In this document: in pieces, positions 15,670-24,601 of the stretch | Layout: each line of letters starts with the position of its first letter | Position numbering within the stretch: position 1 is the stretch's first letter | Assembly (NCBI RefSeq): GCF_020532825.1 | Contig: NZ_MQTS01000114.1 | Location: forward strand, 7,735 to 49,081 | From: Arthrobacter sp. SO3 | Lineage (GTDB): Bacteria > Actinomycetota > Actinomycetes > Actinomycetales > Micrococcaceae | Reading direction: 5' to 3' | Length of the DNA: 41,347 bases | Notes under the pieces: generated by a model | What the model saw: the letters and a program-made list of their open reading frames with translations, nothing else | Databases searched by the model: none | What the model was told of the DNA's origin: nothing | Translations under genes and position numbers: made by a program

Positions 15670-16647
15670 CTAGAACAATGCGACCTTCGGTGTGCGCGGG
15701 AAGAGGTCATTGAGTTCGGCAAGTTCCGCGGCGCTGGGGATCCAGGCCACGGCGGCGGCGTTCTGCCGGACCTGCTCGGGCCGCGTGGCGCCGGCAATGA
15801 CACTGCTGACCGAGGGCTGGGCCGCGAGCCAGGAGAATGCCACCTGAATCTCGGTCAGGCCCCGTTCGGCGGCGAAGGCGCTGAAGGCACCGAGCTGTTC
15901 CCAGTCGGCGTCGTGCACGAGGTTGGTGCGGGTGTGGCTGAGGCGCGAGCCCTCGGGAGCGGTGTCCCGGGCGTACTTGCCGGTCAGCAGCCCGTTGGCG
16001 AGCGGGAAGTACGGCAGGACACCCAGGCCGTAGGCTTCGGCGGCGGGCGTGACCTCGAGCTCGGCCCGGCGGTCCAGCAGGTTGTAGTGGTTCTGGCTGG
16101 AGATGAAGCGTGCTCCCCCGCGGGCGCGGGCCACGAATTCGGCCTCGGCGATCTGCCAGCCGGCGCGGTTGGAGTGGCCGATGTAGCGGACCTTGCCGCT
16201 GGTGACGAGTTCGTCGAGGGCGGCGAGCGTCTCCTCGATCGGGGTCAGCGGGTCGGGGGTGTGGAACTGGTAGAGGTCGATCCAGTCTGTCCCGAGGCGG
16301 CGCAGCGAGGCTTCGGCGGCCTTGATGATGTAGCGGCGGGAGCCGCGGGCCCCGAAATCGTTGCCGTTGGTCCCGCTCATGTCCATGCCGAATTTCGTGG
16401 CGACGACGGCGTCGTCGCGGCGGCCCTGCAAAGCCTTGCCCAGCATTGTCTCGCTGAGGCCCGGCTCCCGGCCGTAGCTGTCGGCGACGTCGAAGAACGT
16501 GATTCCGGCGTCCAGGGCCGCATGCACGACGGCGTCGGTCCCCTGCTGCGACTCGGTCGCCGTGCTGGATCGGCCCAGGTTGTTGCAGCCAAGTCCTACG
16601 ACGGAGACGGTCAGTCCGGAATTTCCTACGCGGCGGTATTCAGTCAT
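15670..16647 (-). CDS. Aldo/keto reductase
   Basis: A 325-residue NADPH-dependent aldo/keto reductase with the complete catalytic tetrad D53, Y58 (FFDVADSYG), K85 (VVATKFG) and H129 (LYQFHTPDP). The C-terminal SSVIAGATRPEQVRQN segment is the usual cofactor-binding stretch. It probably reduces an aldehyde or ketone, but the substrate is unknown. The start ATG lies 7 nt after a TAGGCT -10 box, so it seems to be the first, leaderless gene of the nucleoside hydrolase/ECF operon. The hydrolase start directly follows its stop. Whether it acts on a sugar released by the hydrolase is speculation. Confidence 0.93.
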   Translation of the reverse strand: MTEYRRVGNSGLTVSVVGLGCNNLGRSSTATESQQGTDAVVHAALDAGITFFDVADSYGREPGLSETMLGKALQGRRDDAVVATKFGMDMSGTNGNDFGARGSRRYIIKAAEASLRRLGTDWIDLYQFHTPDPLTPIEETLAALDELVTSGKVRYIGHSNRAGWQIAEAEFVARARGGARFISSQNHYNLLDRRAELEVTPAAEAYGLGVLPYFPLANGLLTGKYARDTAPEGSRLSHTRTNLVHDADWEQLGAFSAFAAERGLTEIQVAFSWLAAQPSVSSVIAGATRPEQVRQNAAAVAWIPSAAELAELNDLFPRTPKVALF

Positions 16648-16654
16648 GGGGTTC

Positions 16655-16660
16655 AGCCTA
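16655..16660 (-). promoter_or_regulatory. -10 box of a probable leaderless promoter for the AKR/IUNH/ECF operon
   Basis: On the minus strand TAGGCT (within TATAGGCT) ends 7 nt before the ATG at 16647. No Shine-Dalgarno intervenes. Confidence 0.6.
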
Positions 16661-16679
16661 TAACGGCTTGCCGGGCGGG

Positions 16680-16898
16680 CTATCCTGCGGGCAGCTCGAG
16701 CCCTCGTTCGTCCAGGGCATCCTCAAGCTGCGCCAGGGTCCGCGGGCAGATGCCATGCATCCGCCCCAGGGCCAGCCGCCCCAGCGCCACCACCTGCTCA
16801 AGGGTCTCAACCCCCGCGTGGGCGAGGGACCGGCGGGCCGGGGCAGCAATCCCCCGGGGCAGCGGGGTACGGCCTGGTTCAACGGATTGTGCAGCCAT
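16680..16898 (-). CDS. Small RNA-polymerase-alpha-CTD-like helix-hairpin-helix protein
   Basis: A 72-residue protein. From about residue 14 on it follows the pattern of the RNA polymerase alpha C-terminal domain: LPRGIAAPARRSLAHAGV, TLEQVVALG, then MHGICPRTLAQLEDALDERG. This is the helix, short helix, GhG-like hairpin and final helix that in RpoA bind DNA and activators. I chose the ATG at 16898 because AAGGG precedes it by about 9 nt; a TTG at 16928 would add ten residues. There is no N-terminal RpoA domain, so it cannot assemble as alpha. It could bind DNA or compete with alpha-CTD contacts. It stands between the dxs operon and the AKR operon on the same strand. Confidence 0.8.
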   Translation of the reverse strand: MAAQSVEPGRTPLPRGIAAPARRSLAHAGVETLEQVVALGRLALGRMHGICPRTLAQLEDALDERGLELPAG

Positions 16899-16963
16899 GT
16901 GGAAACCCTTCCAGTCGATGTCCCCCAAAACTGATGTGAAACGTGCCGGTGGAACCGTTGGAG

Positions 16964-17521
16964 CTAAAGAGTGAAGCTGTTGGCCGGCTTCGGTGAGTAC
17001 TTGAGCTTAAAGGACGTCTCACCGAAGGCCGCGGCGCCGATGCTCAGTTTGGTGAAGTCGAGATCCTCGCCGCGGATGCAGACCTTGATGGCATTGACGG
17101 CCTTGTTGACGTCCGGGGTGAGGATGAAGATGTTGAGCTTGGAGTCGGAGAATTCCGAGCGGTCCACAACACCGAGTCCGCGCCAGGCGAGGTGGCTGAT
17201 GAGGGCGTCCTTGGCCTTTTCCTCGAGGTAGCGGTCCCGGTCCGTGCCGTCTTTGGTCTTCAGGGCGTACTGGGCCACCACCCAGGACTGCTCGTCCTCG
17301 GGGATTTCGGCGAAGCCGTCTTCGGCGCACTGCACCGCGAAGGCGTCCATCAGGCCCTCAGCGGCAGCGGCGTCGGCGACGTCGGTCTCGTCGGTCTTGC
17401 TCTGGTGCCCTACGACGCCGTGGTTCATCACGAACTGGCTGTAATCCTCGTCGAACCAGGCCTCCCTGAACTCGAGGACCCCTTCTTCGTTGCGTTTGTA
17501 AACCCGGATTATTCCGCTCAT
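16964..17521 (-). CDS. Hypothetical protein, last gene of the dxs operon
   Basis: I do not recognise this 185-residue soluble protein. It is acidic in its first two thirds (for example DETDVADAAAAEGLMD and EIPEDEQSW) and basic at the end. No membrane segment, signal peptide or catalytic motif is visible. AGGAGAGGA lies 5 nt before the ATG at 17521, a strong Shine-Dalgarno. The ATG overlaps the stop of the DUF402 gene by 4 bp, so it is coupled to DUF402 and through it to dxs. Paired KLNIFILTPDVNKAVNAIKVCI and LDFTKLSIGAAAFGETSFKLKY near the end look like alternating strands and helices of a compact domain. Confidence 0.8.
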   Translation of the reverse strand: MSGIIRVYKRNEEGVLEFREAWFDEDYSQFVMNHGVVGHQSKTDETDVADAAAAEGLMDAFAVQCAEDGFAEIPEDEQSWVVAQYALKTKDGTDRDRYLEEKAKDALISHLAWRGLGVVDRSEFSDSKLNIFILTPDVNKAVNAIKVCIRGEDLDFTKLSIGAAAFGETSFKLKYSPKPANSFTL

Positions 17522-18075
17522 GCCCGTCCTCTCCTGAACCATTCGCGGTCTGAGCCGTCGAAAGGTGGCTGTTGTGCCTTGACGGCCTGGTAAAGCTGGT
17601 CCGATGCGGCGCTGATCCGGTCCACCACGTCTGCGGGGTAGTCCATTTCGATCCGGTGCGCGGCGAACTCGTCCTCGTCGTCCACGTACACTCCGCGGTC
17701 CGCGGTCCGGATCACGTCCAGGTCCATGTCGATCAGGTGGAACTCGGTGACGCCCGGCCGGATCGTCGTCCAGCCGTGCTCCGTCGCCAGATCCACGTAG
17801 ACCTGGACCCTGTCGGGATGGGCCTCGTCGTAGAACGTCGCCACGTACTCGCCGGAGCGCGGGACCAGCAGCACGGCGTCGGATGCGGCGTAGAACGCCG
17901 CGCCCGGGCGGGAGCAGAACTCGTTGGTGCCCTGGAAGATCCACCAGCCGTGGGCGTCCTCGCCGAGGTAGGTTCCGGGCACCACCCAGTGGGCCTTGCC
18001 GTTCCATTTTCGGTTCCGGGAGACCACGAGGTCGCCCGGTGCCAGGTCCTTGGGAGTCCTCACAGGGATCCTCAC
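17518..18075 (-). CDS. DUF402 (FomD-like) domain protein
   Basis: A 185-residue protein whose C-terminal half has the DUF402 signature: [36 protein letters not shown], with the clustered Asp/Glu that bind divalent metal in FomD-type nucleotide hydrolases. FomD hydrolyses a CMP-phosphonate, and other relatives act as nucleoside di/triphosphatases, so a metal-dependent phosphoanhydride hydrolase is the best guess. The GTG at 18075 overlaps the dxs stop by 4 bp (GTGA). A second GTG 12 nt later lies in a duplicated CCTGTGAGGA, so either could serve. The 3' end overlaps the following gene by 4 bp. Confidence 0.85.
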   Translation of the reverse strand: MRIPVRTPKDLAPGDLVVSRNRKWNGKAHWVVPGTYLGEDAHGWWIFQGTNEFCSRPGAAFYAASDAVLLVPRSGEYVATFYDEAHPDRVQVYVDLATEHGWTTIRPGVTEFHLIDMDLDVIRTADRGVYVDDEDEFAAHRIEMDYPADVVDRISAASDQLYQAVKAQQPPFDGSDREWFRRGRA

Positions 18076-20045
18076 AGGATGGGCAGGCTGCCGGTGCTGG
18101 GATGTTCCTGGCCGGGGAGGGGCCGTGCGAACGGCACCTTGGTCCCTAGGACCTGCGCCACGACGTCGTGCGTGATCTGCTGCGCGGTCAGGCCGACCCG
18201 TTCCAGCACCTGCTTGCGGGTTCCGTGGTCCAGGAATTCCACCGGGAGGCCGACCTCGTTGAGGGCGGTGTCCACCCCGGCGGCCCGCATTTCCTGGCGG
18301 ATCCGGGACCCGACGCCGCCGGCGCGGACCCCGTCCTCGATGCAGATGACGAGGCGGTGGTGGGAGGCGAGGGCGATGATGGATTTCCGGACCGGCAGGA
18401 GCCAGCGGGGGTCCACGACCGTTGAGCTGATGCCCTGCGCGCCGAGCCGGTTCGAGACGTCCAGCGCGAGTTCGGACATCGACCCGACGCTGACGATCAG
18501 CACATCGTTTTCGCTGGAGCCGGCGGGGCGGCGTGCCAGCACGTCAACACCGTCGCTGAGCCGCTCGATGGCCTCGACCTCGGCCCCCACAGTGCCCTTG
18601 GAGTAGCGGATCACACTGGGGGCGTCCTCGATGGCGACTGCTTCGCGCAGTTCCTCGCGGAGCCGGGTGGCGTCGCGGGGCGCGGCGAGGTGCAGCCCGG
18701 GAACGATCTGGACCATGGCCATGTCCCACATGCCGTGGTGGCTGGCGCCGTCGGGTCCGGTGACGCCGGCGCGGTCCAGGACGACGGTGACCCCGGCCTT
18801 GTGCAGGGCGACGTCCATCAGGAGCTGGTCGAAGGCGCGGTTGAGGAAGGTCGCGTAGACCGCCACGACGGGGTGCAGTCCCCCGAAGGCCATGCCGGCG
18901 GCGGAGGTGAGGGCGTGCTGTTCGGCGATGCCGACGTCGAACACCCGTTCCGGGTGGCGCGCGGCGAACTTGTGCAGCCCGACGGGGATCAGCATCGCGC
19001 CGGTGATGCCCACGATGTCCTTCCGCTCGTCTGCGATGTCGGCGATCTCATCGGCGAAGACGGCGGTCCAGGACTTCGCGCCGCCGGCCTCGGTGGGCTC
19101 GCCGGTCTCGGGGTCGATGATGCCGACCGCGTGGAACTGGTCCGCTTCGTGCGCGCGGGCGGGCGCGTAGCCGTGGCCTTTTTCGGTCATGGCGTGCACG
19201 ATCACGGGGCCGGCATAGTTCTTGGCAGTGGAGAGGGCGTTTTCCATGGCCTGGAGATCATGGCCGTCCACGGGCCCGATGTACTTCATGCCGAGATCCT
19301 CGAACATGCCCTGCGGCGCCCACCAGTCCTTGATGCCCTTTTTCATGGCGTGCAGGCTGCGGTAGGTGAATTGGCCCGCGGGGCCGCCGTTTTGCAGGCG
19401 GCGTTTCCACAGGTCCAGCGTGCCCTCGTAGGCCGGGGCGGCACGGAGCGAATCGATCGTGGGGCGCAGCGAGGCAAGGTAGTCCGCGAAACCGCCGACC
19501 GTCGGGGCGTAGGAGCGGCCGTTGTCGTTGACCACGATCACGACGCGGCGCTTCTTGTCTGCGGCAATGTTGTTGATCGCTTCCCAGGCCATGCCCCCGG
19601 TCAGCGCGCCGTCACCGACAACGGCGATGACGTAGCGGTCGCCGTCCCCGGTGAGCTGGCGGGCGCGGGAGATCCCGTCGGCCCAGGACAGCGAGGAAGA
19701 GGCGTGGGAGCTTTCGACGATGTCGTGCTCGGACTCGGCGCGGTCCGGGTAGCCGGACATTCCGCCCTGCTGGCGGAGGGTGCTGAAATCCTGGCGCCCA
19801 GTGAGGAGTTTATGCACGTAGGACTGGTGCCCGGTGTCGAAGACGATGCTGTCCCGGGGGGAATCGAAGATCCGGTGGACCGCGATGGTGAGTTCGACGA
19901 CGCCGAGGTTCGGGCCCAGGTGCCCGCCCGTCTGGGAGACGTTGCCGATCAGGAATTCCCTGACCTCGGCTGCCAGCTGATCCAGCTGCGCCTCTGACAA
20001 CTTGCTCAGGTCCTGCGGATTCCGGATGGTCTCCAAGATTCCCAA
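18072..20045 (-). CDS. dxs: 1-deoxy-D-xylulose-5-phosphate synthase
   Basis: Thiamine-diphosphate enzyme that condenses pyruvate and glyceraldehyde 3-phosphate, the entry step of the MEP isoprenoid pathway. H42 lies in [13 protein letters not shown]. The ThDP/Mg motif runs from GDG (144-146) to the NN at 158-159. The catalytic Glu is in [15 protein letters not shown], and [15 protein letters not shown] holds a conserved substrate-site His. I chose the TTG at 20045: AAGGAGGGG lies just upstream and the protein then begins [10 protein letters not shown], as homologues do. Earlier in-frame codons belong to the intergenic region. At 657 residues it fits the family. It leads an operon with DUF402 and a hypothetical gene. 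Confidence 0.97.
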   Translation of the reverse strand: MGILETIRNPQDLSKLSEAQLDQLAAEVREFLIGNVSQTGGHLGPNLGVVELTIAVHRIFDSPRDSIVFDTGHQSYVHKLLTGRQDFSTLRQQGGMSGYPDRAESEHDIVESSHASSSLSWADGISRARQLTGDGDRYVIAVVGDGALTGGMAWEAINNIAADKKRRVVIVVNDNGRSYAPTVGGFADYLASLRPTIDSLRAAPAYEGTLDLWKRRLQNGGPAGQFTYRSLHAMKKGIKDWWAPQGMFEDLGMKYIGPVDGHDLQAMENALSTAKNYAGPVIVHAMTEKGHGYAPARAHEADQFHAVGIIDPETGEPTEAGGAKSWTAVFADEIADIADERKDIVGITGAMLIPVGLHKFAARHPERVFDVGIAEQHALTSAAGMAFGGLHPVVAVYATFLNRAFDQLLMDVALHKAGVTVVLDRAGVTGPDGASHHGMWDMAMVQIVPGLHLAAPRDATRLREELREAVAIEDAPSVIRYSKGTVGAEVEAIERLSDGVDVLARRPAGSSENDVLIVSVGSMSELALDVSNRLGAQGISSTVVDPRWLLPVRKSIIALASHHRLVICIEDGVRAGGVGSRIRQEMRAAGVDTALNEVGLPVEFLDHGTRKQVLERVGLTAQQITHDVVAQVLGTKVPFARPLPGQEHPSTGSLPIL

Positions 20046-20079
20046 CGGCCCCTCCTTCGGGTGGTAGACATGCCTTTTA

Positions 20080-20085
20080 ACTCTA
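20080..20085 (-). promoter_or_regulatory. Probable dxs -10 box
   Basis: TAGAGT on the minus strand (20085 to 20080) would start transcription near 20073, giving a leader of about 28 nt that holds the AAGGAGGGG site. No convincing -35 is seen. Confidence 0.4.
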
Positions 20086-20131
20086 ACGCCTCCGGAGTAG
20101 CCCCGGTGCCGGGACGCGTACCTAACGGGTC

Positions 20132-20179
20132 CGGAACACGGACCAGACGGAACACAGACCTGCCGGAACACGGGCGGAA
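20132..20179. repeat. Three tandem 16-bp repeats upstream of dxs
   Basis: CGGAACAC recurs at 20132, 20148 and 20164 with an exact 16-bp period. The units are CGGAACACGGACCAGA, CGGAACACAGACCTGC and CGGAACACGGGCGGAA. They lie about 47-100 bp upstream of the dxs -10, where activator sites would be found. They could equally be slippage products. Confidence 0.6.
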
Positions 20180-20222
20180 CGCGAAAGCCCCGGCCGGTAT
20201 GGGACCGGCCGGGGCTTTCGCG
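20180..20222. terminator. Strong bidirectional hairpin after acn
   Basis: A perfect 19-bp stem: 20180-20198 pairs with 20204-20222 around the 5-nt loop ATGGG. The outer CGCGAAAGC/GCTTTCGCG arm gives short A and T runs on both strands. It lies 37 bp past the acn stop and upstream of dxs, so it separates the two transcripts. Confidence 0.9.
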
Positions 20223-20259
20223 TCTGGCAATTGTTCCTCCCCGCGGGAGGAGTCCTCCG

Positions 20260-23073
20260 CTAGCTGGCGGAGATCTGGCGCAGCACGTACTGCAGGATGC
20301 CGCCGTTGCGGTAGTAGTCGGCCTCGCCCGGGGTATCGATGCGCAGGACCGCATCGAAGGACGTGACGGTGCCGTCTTCGGCCGTTGCGGTGACCTTGAG
20401 CGTCTTCGGCGTGGTGCCCTCGTTCAGGGCGGTGACGCCCTCAACCGCGAAGGTCTCCGTACCGGTCAGCCCGAGGCTGGCAGCGTTCTGGCCGGCCGGG
20501 TACTGCAGGGGCAGGACGCCCATGCCGATCAGGTTGGAGCGGTGGATACGCTCGTAGCTTTCGGCCACGACGGCCTTGACACCCAGGAGTGCGGTGCCCT
20601 TGGCAGCCCAGTCACGGGATGAGCCGGAACCGTACTCCTTGCCGGCCAGGACGACCAGCGGGATGCCGGCGGCCTGGTAGTTCTGCGCGGCGTCGTAGAC
20701 GTAGGCCTGCGGGCCGTCGGCTTGGGTGAAGTCGCGGGTGAAGCCACCCTCGACGCCGTCCAGGATCTGGTTCTTGATCCGGATGTTCGCGAACGTTCCG
20801 CGGATCATGACCTCGTGGTTGCCACGGCGTGAGCCGTAGGAGTTGAAGTCCTTGCGCTCCACACCGTTGGCCAGCAGGTACTGCCCGGCCGGGGTGTCCG
20901 ACTTGAAGGAACCTGCCGGTGAGATGTGGTCCGTGGTGACGGAATCGCCAAGCTTCAACAGCACGCGCGCGCCGGTGATGTCCTCAACGGGCTCAGGCGT
21001 TGCCTTCATTCCATCGAAGTACGGGGGCTTCCGGACGTAGGTGGACTTCGGATCCCAGGCGAAGGTGTCGCCGGCCGGGGTGGAGAGTGCCTTCCAGCGG
21101 TCGTCGCCTTCGAAGACGCCCTCGTAGCCGCGGGCGAACATGTCCTTGTCGATCGAGGAATCGATGACCTGCTGGACCTCGACCGGGTTCGGCCAGATGT
21201 CCTTCAGGAAGACGTCGTTGCCGGCCTCGTCCTGGCCCAGGGCATCGGCCTCGAAATCGAAGTCCATGGTGCCGGCCAGGGCGTAAGCGATGACCAGCGG
21301 CGGGGAGGCCAGGTAGTTCATCTTCACGTCCGGGTTGATCCGGCCTTCGAAGTTGCGGTTACCGGAAAGCACGGCGGTAACCGACAGGTCATTGGCCTGG
21401 ATGGCCTCGGAAATTTCGGCGTCGAGCGGGCCGGAGTTGCCGATGCAGGTCGCACAGCCGTAACCGACGATGTAGAAGCCGAGCTTCTCCAGGTACGGGG
21501 TCAGGCCCGACTTGTTGTAGTAGTCGGTGACAACCTTGGAACCGGGAGCCACGGAGGTCTTGACCCACGGCTTCGAGGTCAGGCCCTTGTCGACGGCGTT
21601 GCGGGCCAGCAGTGCGGCGGCCAGCATCACGGACGGGTTGGACGTGTTGGTGCAGGAGGTGATCGAAGCGATCGACACCGCGCCGTGGTCCAGTTCGAAC
21701 TCGCGGCCGTCTGCGGTCTTGACGCTGACCTTGGTGGACGGGCGGCCGTCGGACGTCGGGCCGTGCGCGTGCGGGGCCTCGTCGGTCAGGTGCGTGCCGG
21801 AAGCGGTGAACGACGGCGAATCCGAAGCGGGGAAGCTTTCGTCAATCGCCTCGTCCAGGCTGCCGTCGGCCAGCTCTTCCTTCACGTAGTTGCGCAGGTC
21901 CTGGCGGAACTGGTCCTTGGACTCGGTGAGGATGATGCGGTCCTGCGGGCGCTTCGGGCCGGAGATCGACGGGACAACCGTCGACAGGTCCAGCTCGAGG
22001 TACTCGGAGAACTTGATCTCCTTGGAAGGATCGTGCCAGAGGCCCTGTTCCTTCGCGTAGGACTCCACGAGGGCAACATTCTCGTCCGAGCGGCCGGTGA
22101 GGCGCAGGTAGTCGAGGGTCACGTCGTCGATCGGGAACATGGCGGCCGTGGAGCCGAACTCCGGGCTCATGTTGCCGATGGTGGCGCGGTTGGCCAGCGG
22201 CACAGCCGCGACGCCTTCGCCGTAGAACTCGACGAACTTGCCGACCACACCGTGCTTGCGCAGCTGCTCGGTGATGGTCAGGACGACGTCGGTGGCGGTC
22301 GCGCCGGCCGGGATGGACCCGGTCAGCTTGAAGCCCACGACGCGCGGGATCAGCATGGAGACGGGCTGGCCAAGCATGGCTGCCTCGGCTTCGATGCCGC
22401 CGACGCCCCAGCCCAGCACACCCAGGCCGTTCACCATGGTGGTGTGCGAGTCGGTGCCGACGCAGGTGTCCGGGTAGGCCCGGACAACGCCGTCAATTTC
22501 GCGGGTCATGACGGTGCGGGCCAGGTACTCGATGTTGACCTGGTGCACGATGCCGGTTCCCGGCGGGACGACCTTGAAGTCGTCGAACGCTGTCTGGCCC
22601 CACCGCAGGAACTGGTACCGCTCGCCGTTGCGCTGGTACTCGATCTCCATGTTGCGCTCCAGTGCGCCGGAGTTGCCGAAGGCGTCGATCTGCACGGAGT
22701 GGTCGATCACCATTTCGGCGGGTGCCAGCGGGTTGACCCGCTTGGGGTCCCCGCCCAGTTCCTTGACTGCTTCACGCATGGTGGCAAGGTCCACAACGCA
22801 GGGCACGCCAGTGAAGTCCTGCATGATCACGCGCGACGGCGTGAACTGGATTTCAGTGTCGGGCTCGGCGCTGGGGTCCCAGCCGGCCAGTGCTCGGACG
22901 TGATCGGCCGTAATGTTGGCGCCGTCCTCGGTCCTCAACAGGTTTTCAAGCAATACCTTGAGGCTGAACGGAAGGTTTTCTGCACCTTCAACGGAGTTCA
23001 ACCGGAAAATTTCGTATTCGGTACCGGCTACATTAAGTTTGCCTTTTGAACCGAAGCTGTCCACAATGCTCAT
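20260..23073 (-). CDS. acnA: Aconitate hydratase A
   Basis: Iron-sulfur enzyme that isomerises citrate to isocitrate in the TCA cycle. The three [4Fe-4S] ligands are C474 ([12 protein letters not shown]), C540 and C543 ([12 protein letters not shown]), with the same 66 and 3 residue spacing as in E. coli AcnA. The protein is 937 residues against about 890, largely because of a polar insert near 400-450 (from [17 protein letters not shown] through [14 protein letters not shown]), which I believe is usual in actinobacteria. The C-terminal swivel domain includes [13 protein letters not shown] and [19 protein letters not shown] precedes the ATG by about 8 nt. Palindromes resembling iron boxes lie 53-105 bp upstream, so iron control is possible. 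Transcription ends at the hairpin at 20180-20222. Confidence 0.97.
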   Translation of the reverse strand: MSIVDSFGSKGKLNVAGTEYEIFRLNSVEGAENLPFSLKVLLENLLRTEDGANITADHVRALAGWDPSAEPDTEIQFTPSRVIMQDFTGVPCVVDLATMREAVKELGGDPKRVNPLAPAEMVIDHSVQIDAFGNSGALERNMEIEYQRNGERYQFLRWGQTAFDDFKVVPPGTGIVHQVNIEYLARTVMTREIDGVVRAYPDTCVGTDSHTTMVNGLGVLGWGVGGIEAEAAMLGQPVSMLIPRVVGFKLTGSIPAGATATDVVLTITEQLRKHGVVGKFVEFYGEGVAAVPLANRATIGNMSPEFGSTAAMFPIDDVTLDYLRLTGRSDENVALVESYAKEQGLWHDPSKEIKFSEYLELDLSTVVPSISGPKRPQDRIILTESKDQFRQDLRNYVKEELADGSLDEAIDESFPASDSPSFTASGTHLTDEAPHAHGPTSDGRPSTKVSVKTADGREFELDHGAVSIASITSCTNTSNPSVMLAAALLARNAVDKGLTSKPWVKTSVAPGSKVVTDYYNKSGLTPYLEKLGFYIVGYGCATCIGNSGPLDAEISEAIQANDLSVTAVLSGNRNFEGRINPDVKMNYLASPPLVIAYALAGTMDFDFEADALGQDEAGNDVFLKDIWPNPVEVQQVIDSSIDKDMFARGYEGVFEGDDRWKALSTPAGDTFAWDPKSTYVRKPPYFDGMKATPEPVEDITGARVLLKLGDSVTTDHISPAGSFKSDTPAGQYLLANGVERKDFNSYGSRRGNHEVMIRGTFANIRIKNQILDGVEGGFTRDFTQADGPQAYVYDAAQNYQAAGIPLVVLAGKEYGSGSSRDWAAKGTALLGVKAVVAESYERIHRSNLIGMGVLPLQYPAGQNAASLGLTGTETFAVEGVTALNEGTTPKTLKVTATAEDGTVTSFDAVLRIDTPGEADYYRNGGILQYVLRQISAS

Positions 23074-23125
23074 CGCAGGACTCCTCTCGCAACAGTTTCA
23101 TCTTTGTCGCGCCGCAGACCCCTTG

Positions 23126-23147
23126 CTAGTTAGGTTGCCCTAACTAG
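23126..23147. promoter_or_regulatory. Palindromic operator upstream of acnA, iron-box-like
   Basis: CTAGTTAGG (23126-23134) and CCTAACTAG (23139-23147) are perfect 9-bp arms around TTGC. The core TTAGGTTGCCCTAAC matches about 12 of 19 positions of the DtxR/IdeR consensus TTAGGTTAGGCTAACCTAA. A related sequence, AAGGTTAGGTACCTAGGTG, lies at about 23168-23186. Together they suggest control of the 4Fe-4S enzyme by iron, but TetR-type AcnR control is an alternative. Confidence 0.55.
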
Positions 23148-23245
23148 TGCTTGGCCTTGTTCACACAAGGTTAGGTACCTAGGTGCAGGAGGTCAGCCGT
23201 GATTACGGCGCGCGACGTCGGACCACTACGCCCATCCTAGTGGCC

Positions 23246-24601
23246 TCAGCCCCGGGGAGTCAGTAGCGCCACAGTCTCCATGTGGTGGGTATGCGGGTAC
23301 AGGTCGAAGGCGCGAAGACCCGACAGTTCCCAGCCGGACAGCTGGAAGTAGCCCACGTCGCGGGCAAAGGACGCCGGATCGCAGGACACATAGGCCACGG
23401 CCCGGGGGCCCGCCCCGACCAGTTGGTTCACGACCGCCTTGCCGGCGCCCGCCCGGGGCGGGTCCAGCAGGATGGCATCGAACGTGCGCGCTGACTCGCG
23501 CAGGACCCGTTCCACCCGGCCCTGGACGATCTCGACCTGGGGTGCGTCATGCAGGTTCTTGCGCGCGTCCCGGCTGGTGCCGGGCGATCCTTCCACGGAC
23601 AGCACGGACCCGGTAACACCCACGGCATCGGCGAGCGGCGCGGTGAACAGGCCCGCCCCGGCATACAGGTCCGCCACCGCGGCGCCCGGTTCCAGGAAGC
23701 CGCCCTCCCGCAGGAACCCGGTCACGGCGCCGACGAGGGTGTCCGGGCCGTCCCGGTGGATCTGCCAGAAACCGTCGCCGGTGACCCGGAAATCATGGCC
23801 GGCGGCGGTCTCCTGGACGTAGGTGCGTCCGCGCAGCCGCAGCACTTCGCCCTTGAGCGGATCGAAGCTGGCCACCGAGACGTCCTCGGGCAGTTGCGCG
23901 AGGACCGCACTGAGCCGCTTGGCCCGGGTTCCCTCGGCCGGGACCAGGAGCACGAGCGGCCGGGAGCCGTTGGCTGGGGCGGCGACCTCAATGCGTTCGA
24001 TGCCCTGCAGGTCGATGTCCCAGAGCCGGAGGGCGTTGATGGCGTCGACGGCCAGGGGCATCTCCCGGACCGGGAGGACCGTGTCGGAGCGGTGGGCGTG
24101 CATGCCGAGCTTTCCGGCGGGCGTCACGGCAAAACCGGCACGGGTACGCCAGGCGAGGCCCGCCGTCGTGCCGGAATCCCCCACGGCTTCCACGGTGAAC
24201 TGCTCCCCCGAGGCCGGGAGGTCGACGCCGGCCAGGCGGCGCAGCTGTTCGGCCAGCACCTCGGCCTTGAGGCTGCGTTGGCGTCCGAGCGAGATGTGCC
24301 CGAGTTCGGCGCCTCCCACGGGCGGGTGGCGGTGCGACCAGGAACGAGCGGAATCGGCCAGGTCCCAGAAGTGCTCCACCCGGTCCGGGGAAGGCTCCAG
24401 GACGTCCACGACGTCGCCGCGCCAGAACTTGGCCTCCGGGCCGGACTCCGTGAGCCGGATCCGGACTTTCTCGCCGGGGATGCCGTGGCGGACGAACACC
24501 ACACGCCCCTCATGGCGGGCCACGCAGTGCCCGCCATGGGCGACCGGCCCGACGTCGACGGTCAGCTCGGTGTGGGGTTGCGTCTGGGTATCGGGGCTCA
24601 T
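23246..24601 (-). CDS. TrmA/RlmD-family RNA (uracil-5-)-methyltransferase
   Basis: SAM-dependent RNA m5U methyltransferase with an N-terminal TRAM RNA-binding domain (about 7-66) and a C-terminal Rossmann catalytic domain. The SAM motif is VADLYAGAGLF, followed by LLDPPRAGAG. The nucleophilic Cys is C407 in YVSCDPAS, and the general-base Glu is in HHMETVALL at the end. It lacks the N-terminal CxxxxxCxxC iron-sulfur cluster of E. coli RlmD. The target, 23S rRNA or tRNA, cannot be fixed. I chose the ATG at 24601, which overlaps the permease stop by 4 bp; the open frame extends further only as a shadow of the permease gene. Length 451. The gene corresponds to Rv2689c in the mycobacterial order, from memory. 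Confidence 0.92.
   Translation of the reverse strand: MSPDTQTQPHTELTVDVGPVAHGGHCVARHEGRVVFVRHGIPGEKVRIRLTESGPEAKFWRGDVVDVLEPSPDRVEHFWDLADSARSWSHRHPPVGGAELGHISLGRQRSLKAEVLAEQLRRLAGVDLPASGEQFTVEAVGDSGTTAGLAWRTRAGFAVTPAGKLGMHAHRSDTVLPVREMPLAVDAINALRLWDIDLQGIERIEVAAPANGSRPLVLLVPAEGTRAKRLSAVLAQLPEDVSVASFDPLKGEVLRLRGRTYVQETAAGHDFRVTGDGFWQIHRDGPDTLVGAVTGFLREGGFLEPGAAVADLYAGAGLFTAPLADAVGVTGSVLSVEGSPGTSRDARKNLHDAPQVEIVQGRVERVLRESARTFDAILLDPPRAGAGKAVVNQLVGAGPRAVAYVSCDPASFARDVGYFQLSGWELSGLRAFDLYPHTHHMETVALLTPRG

Noticed and set aside
18072..20354. Longer dxs reaching 20354
   Set aside because: The extension crosses the acn terminator hairpin and the 16-bp repeats and lacks family similarity. The TTG at 20045 has a strong Shine-Dalgarno.
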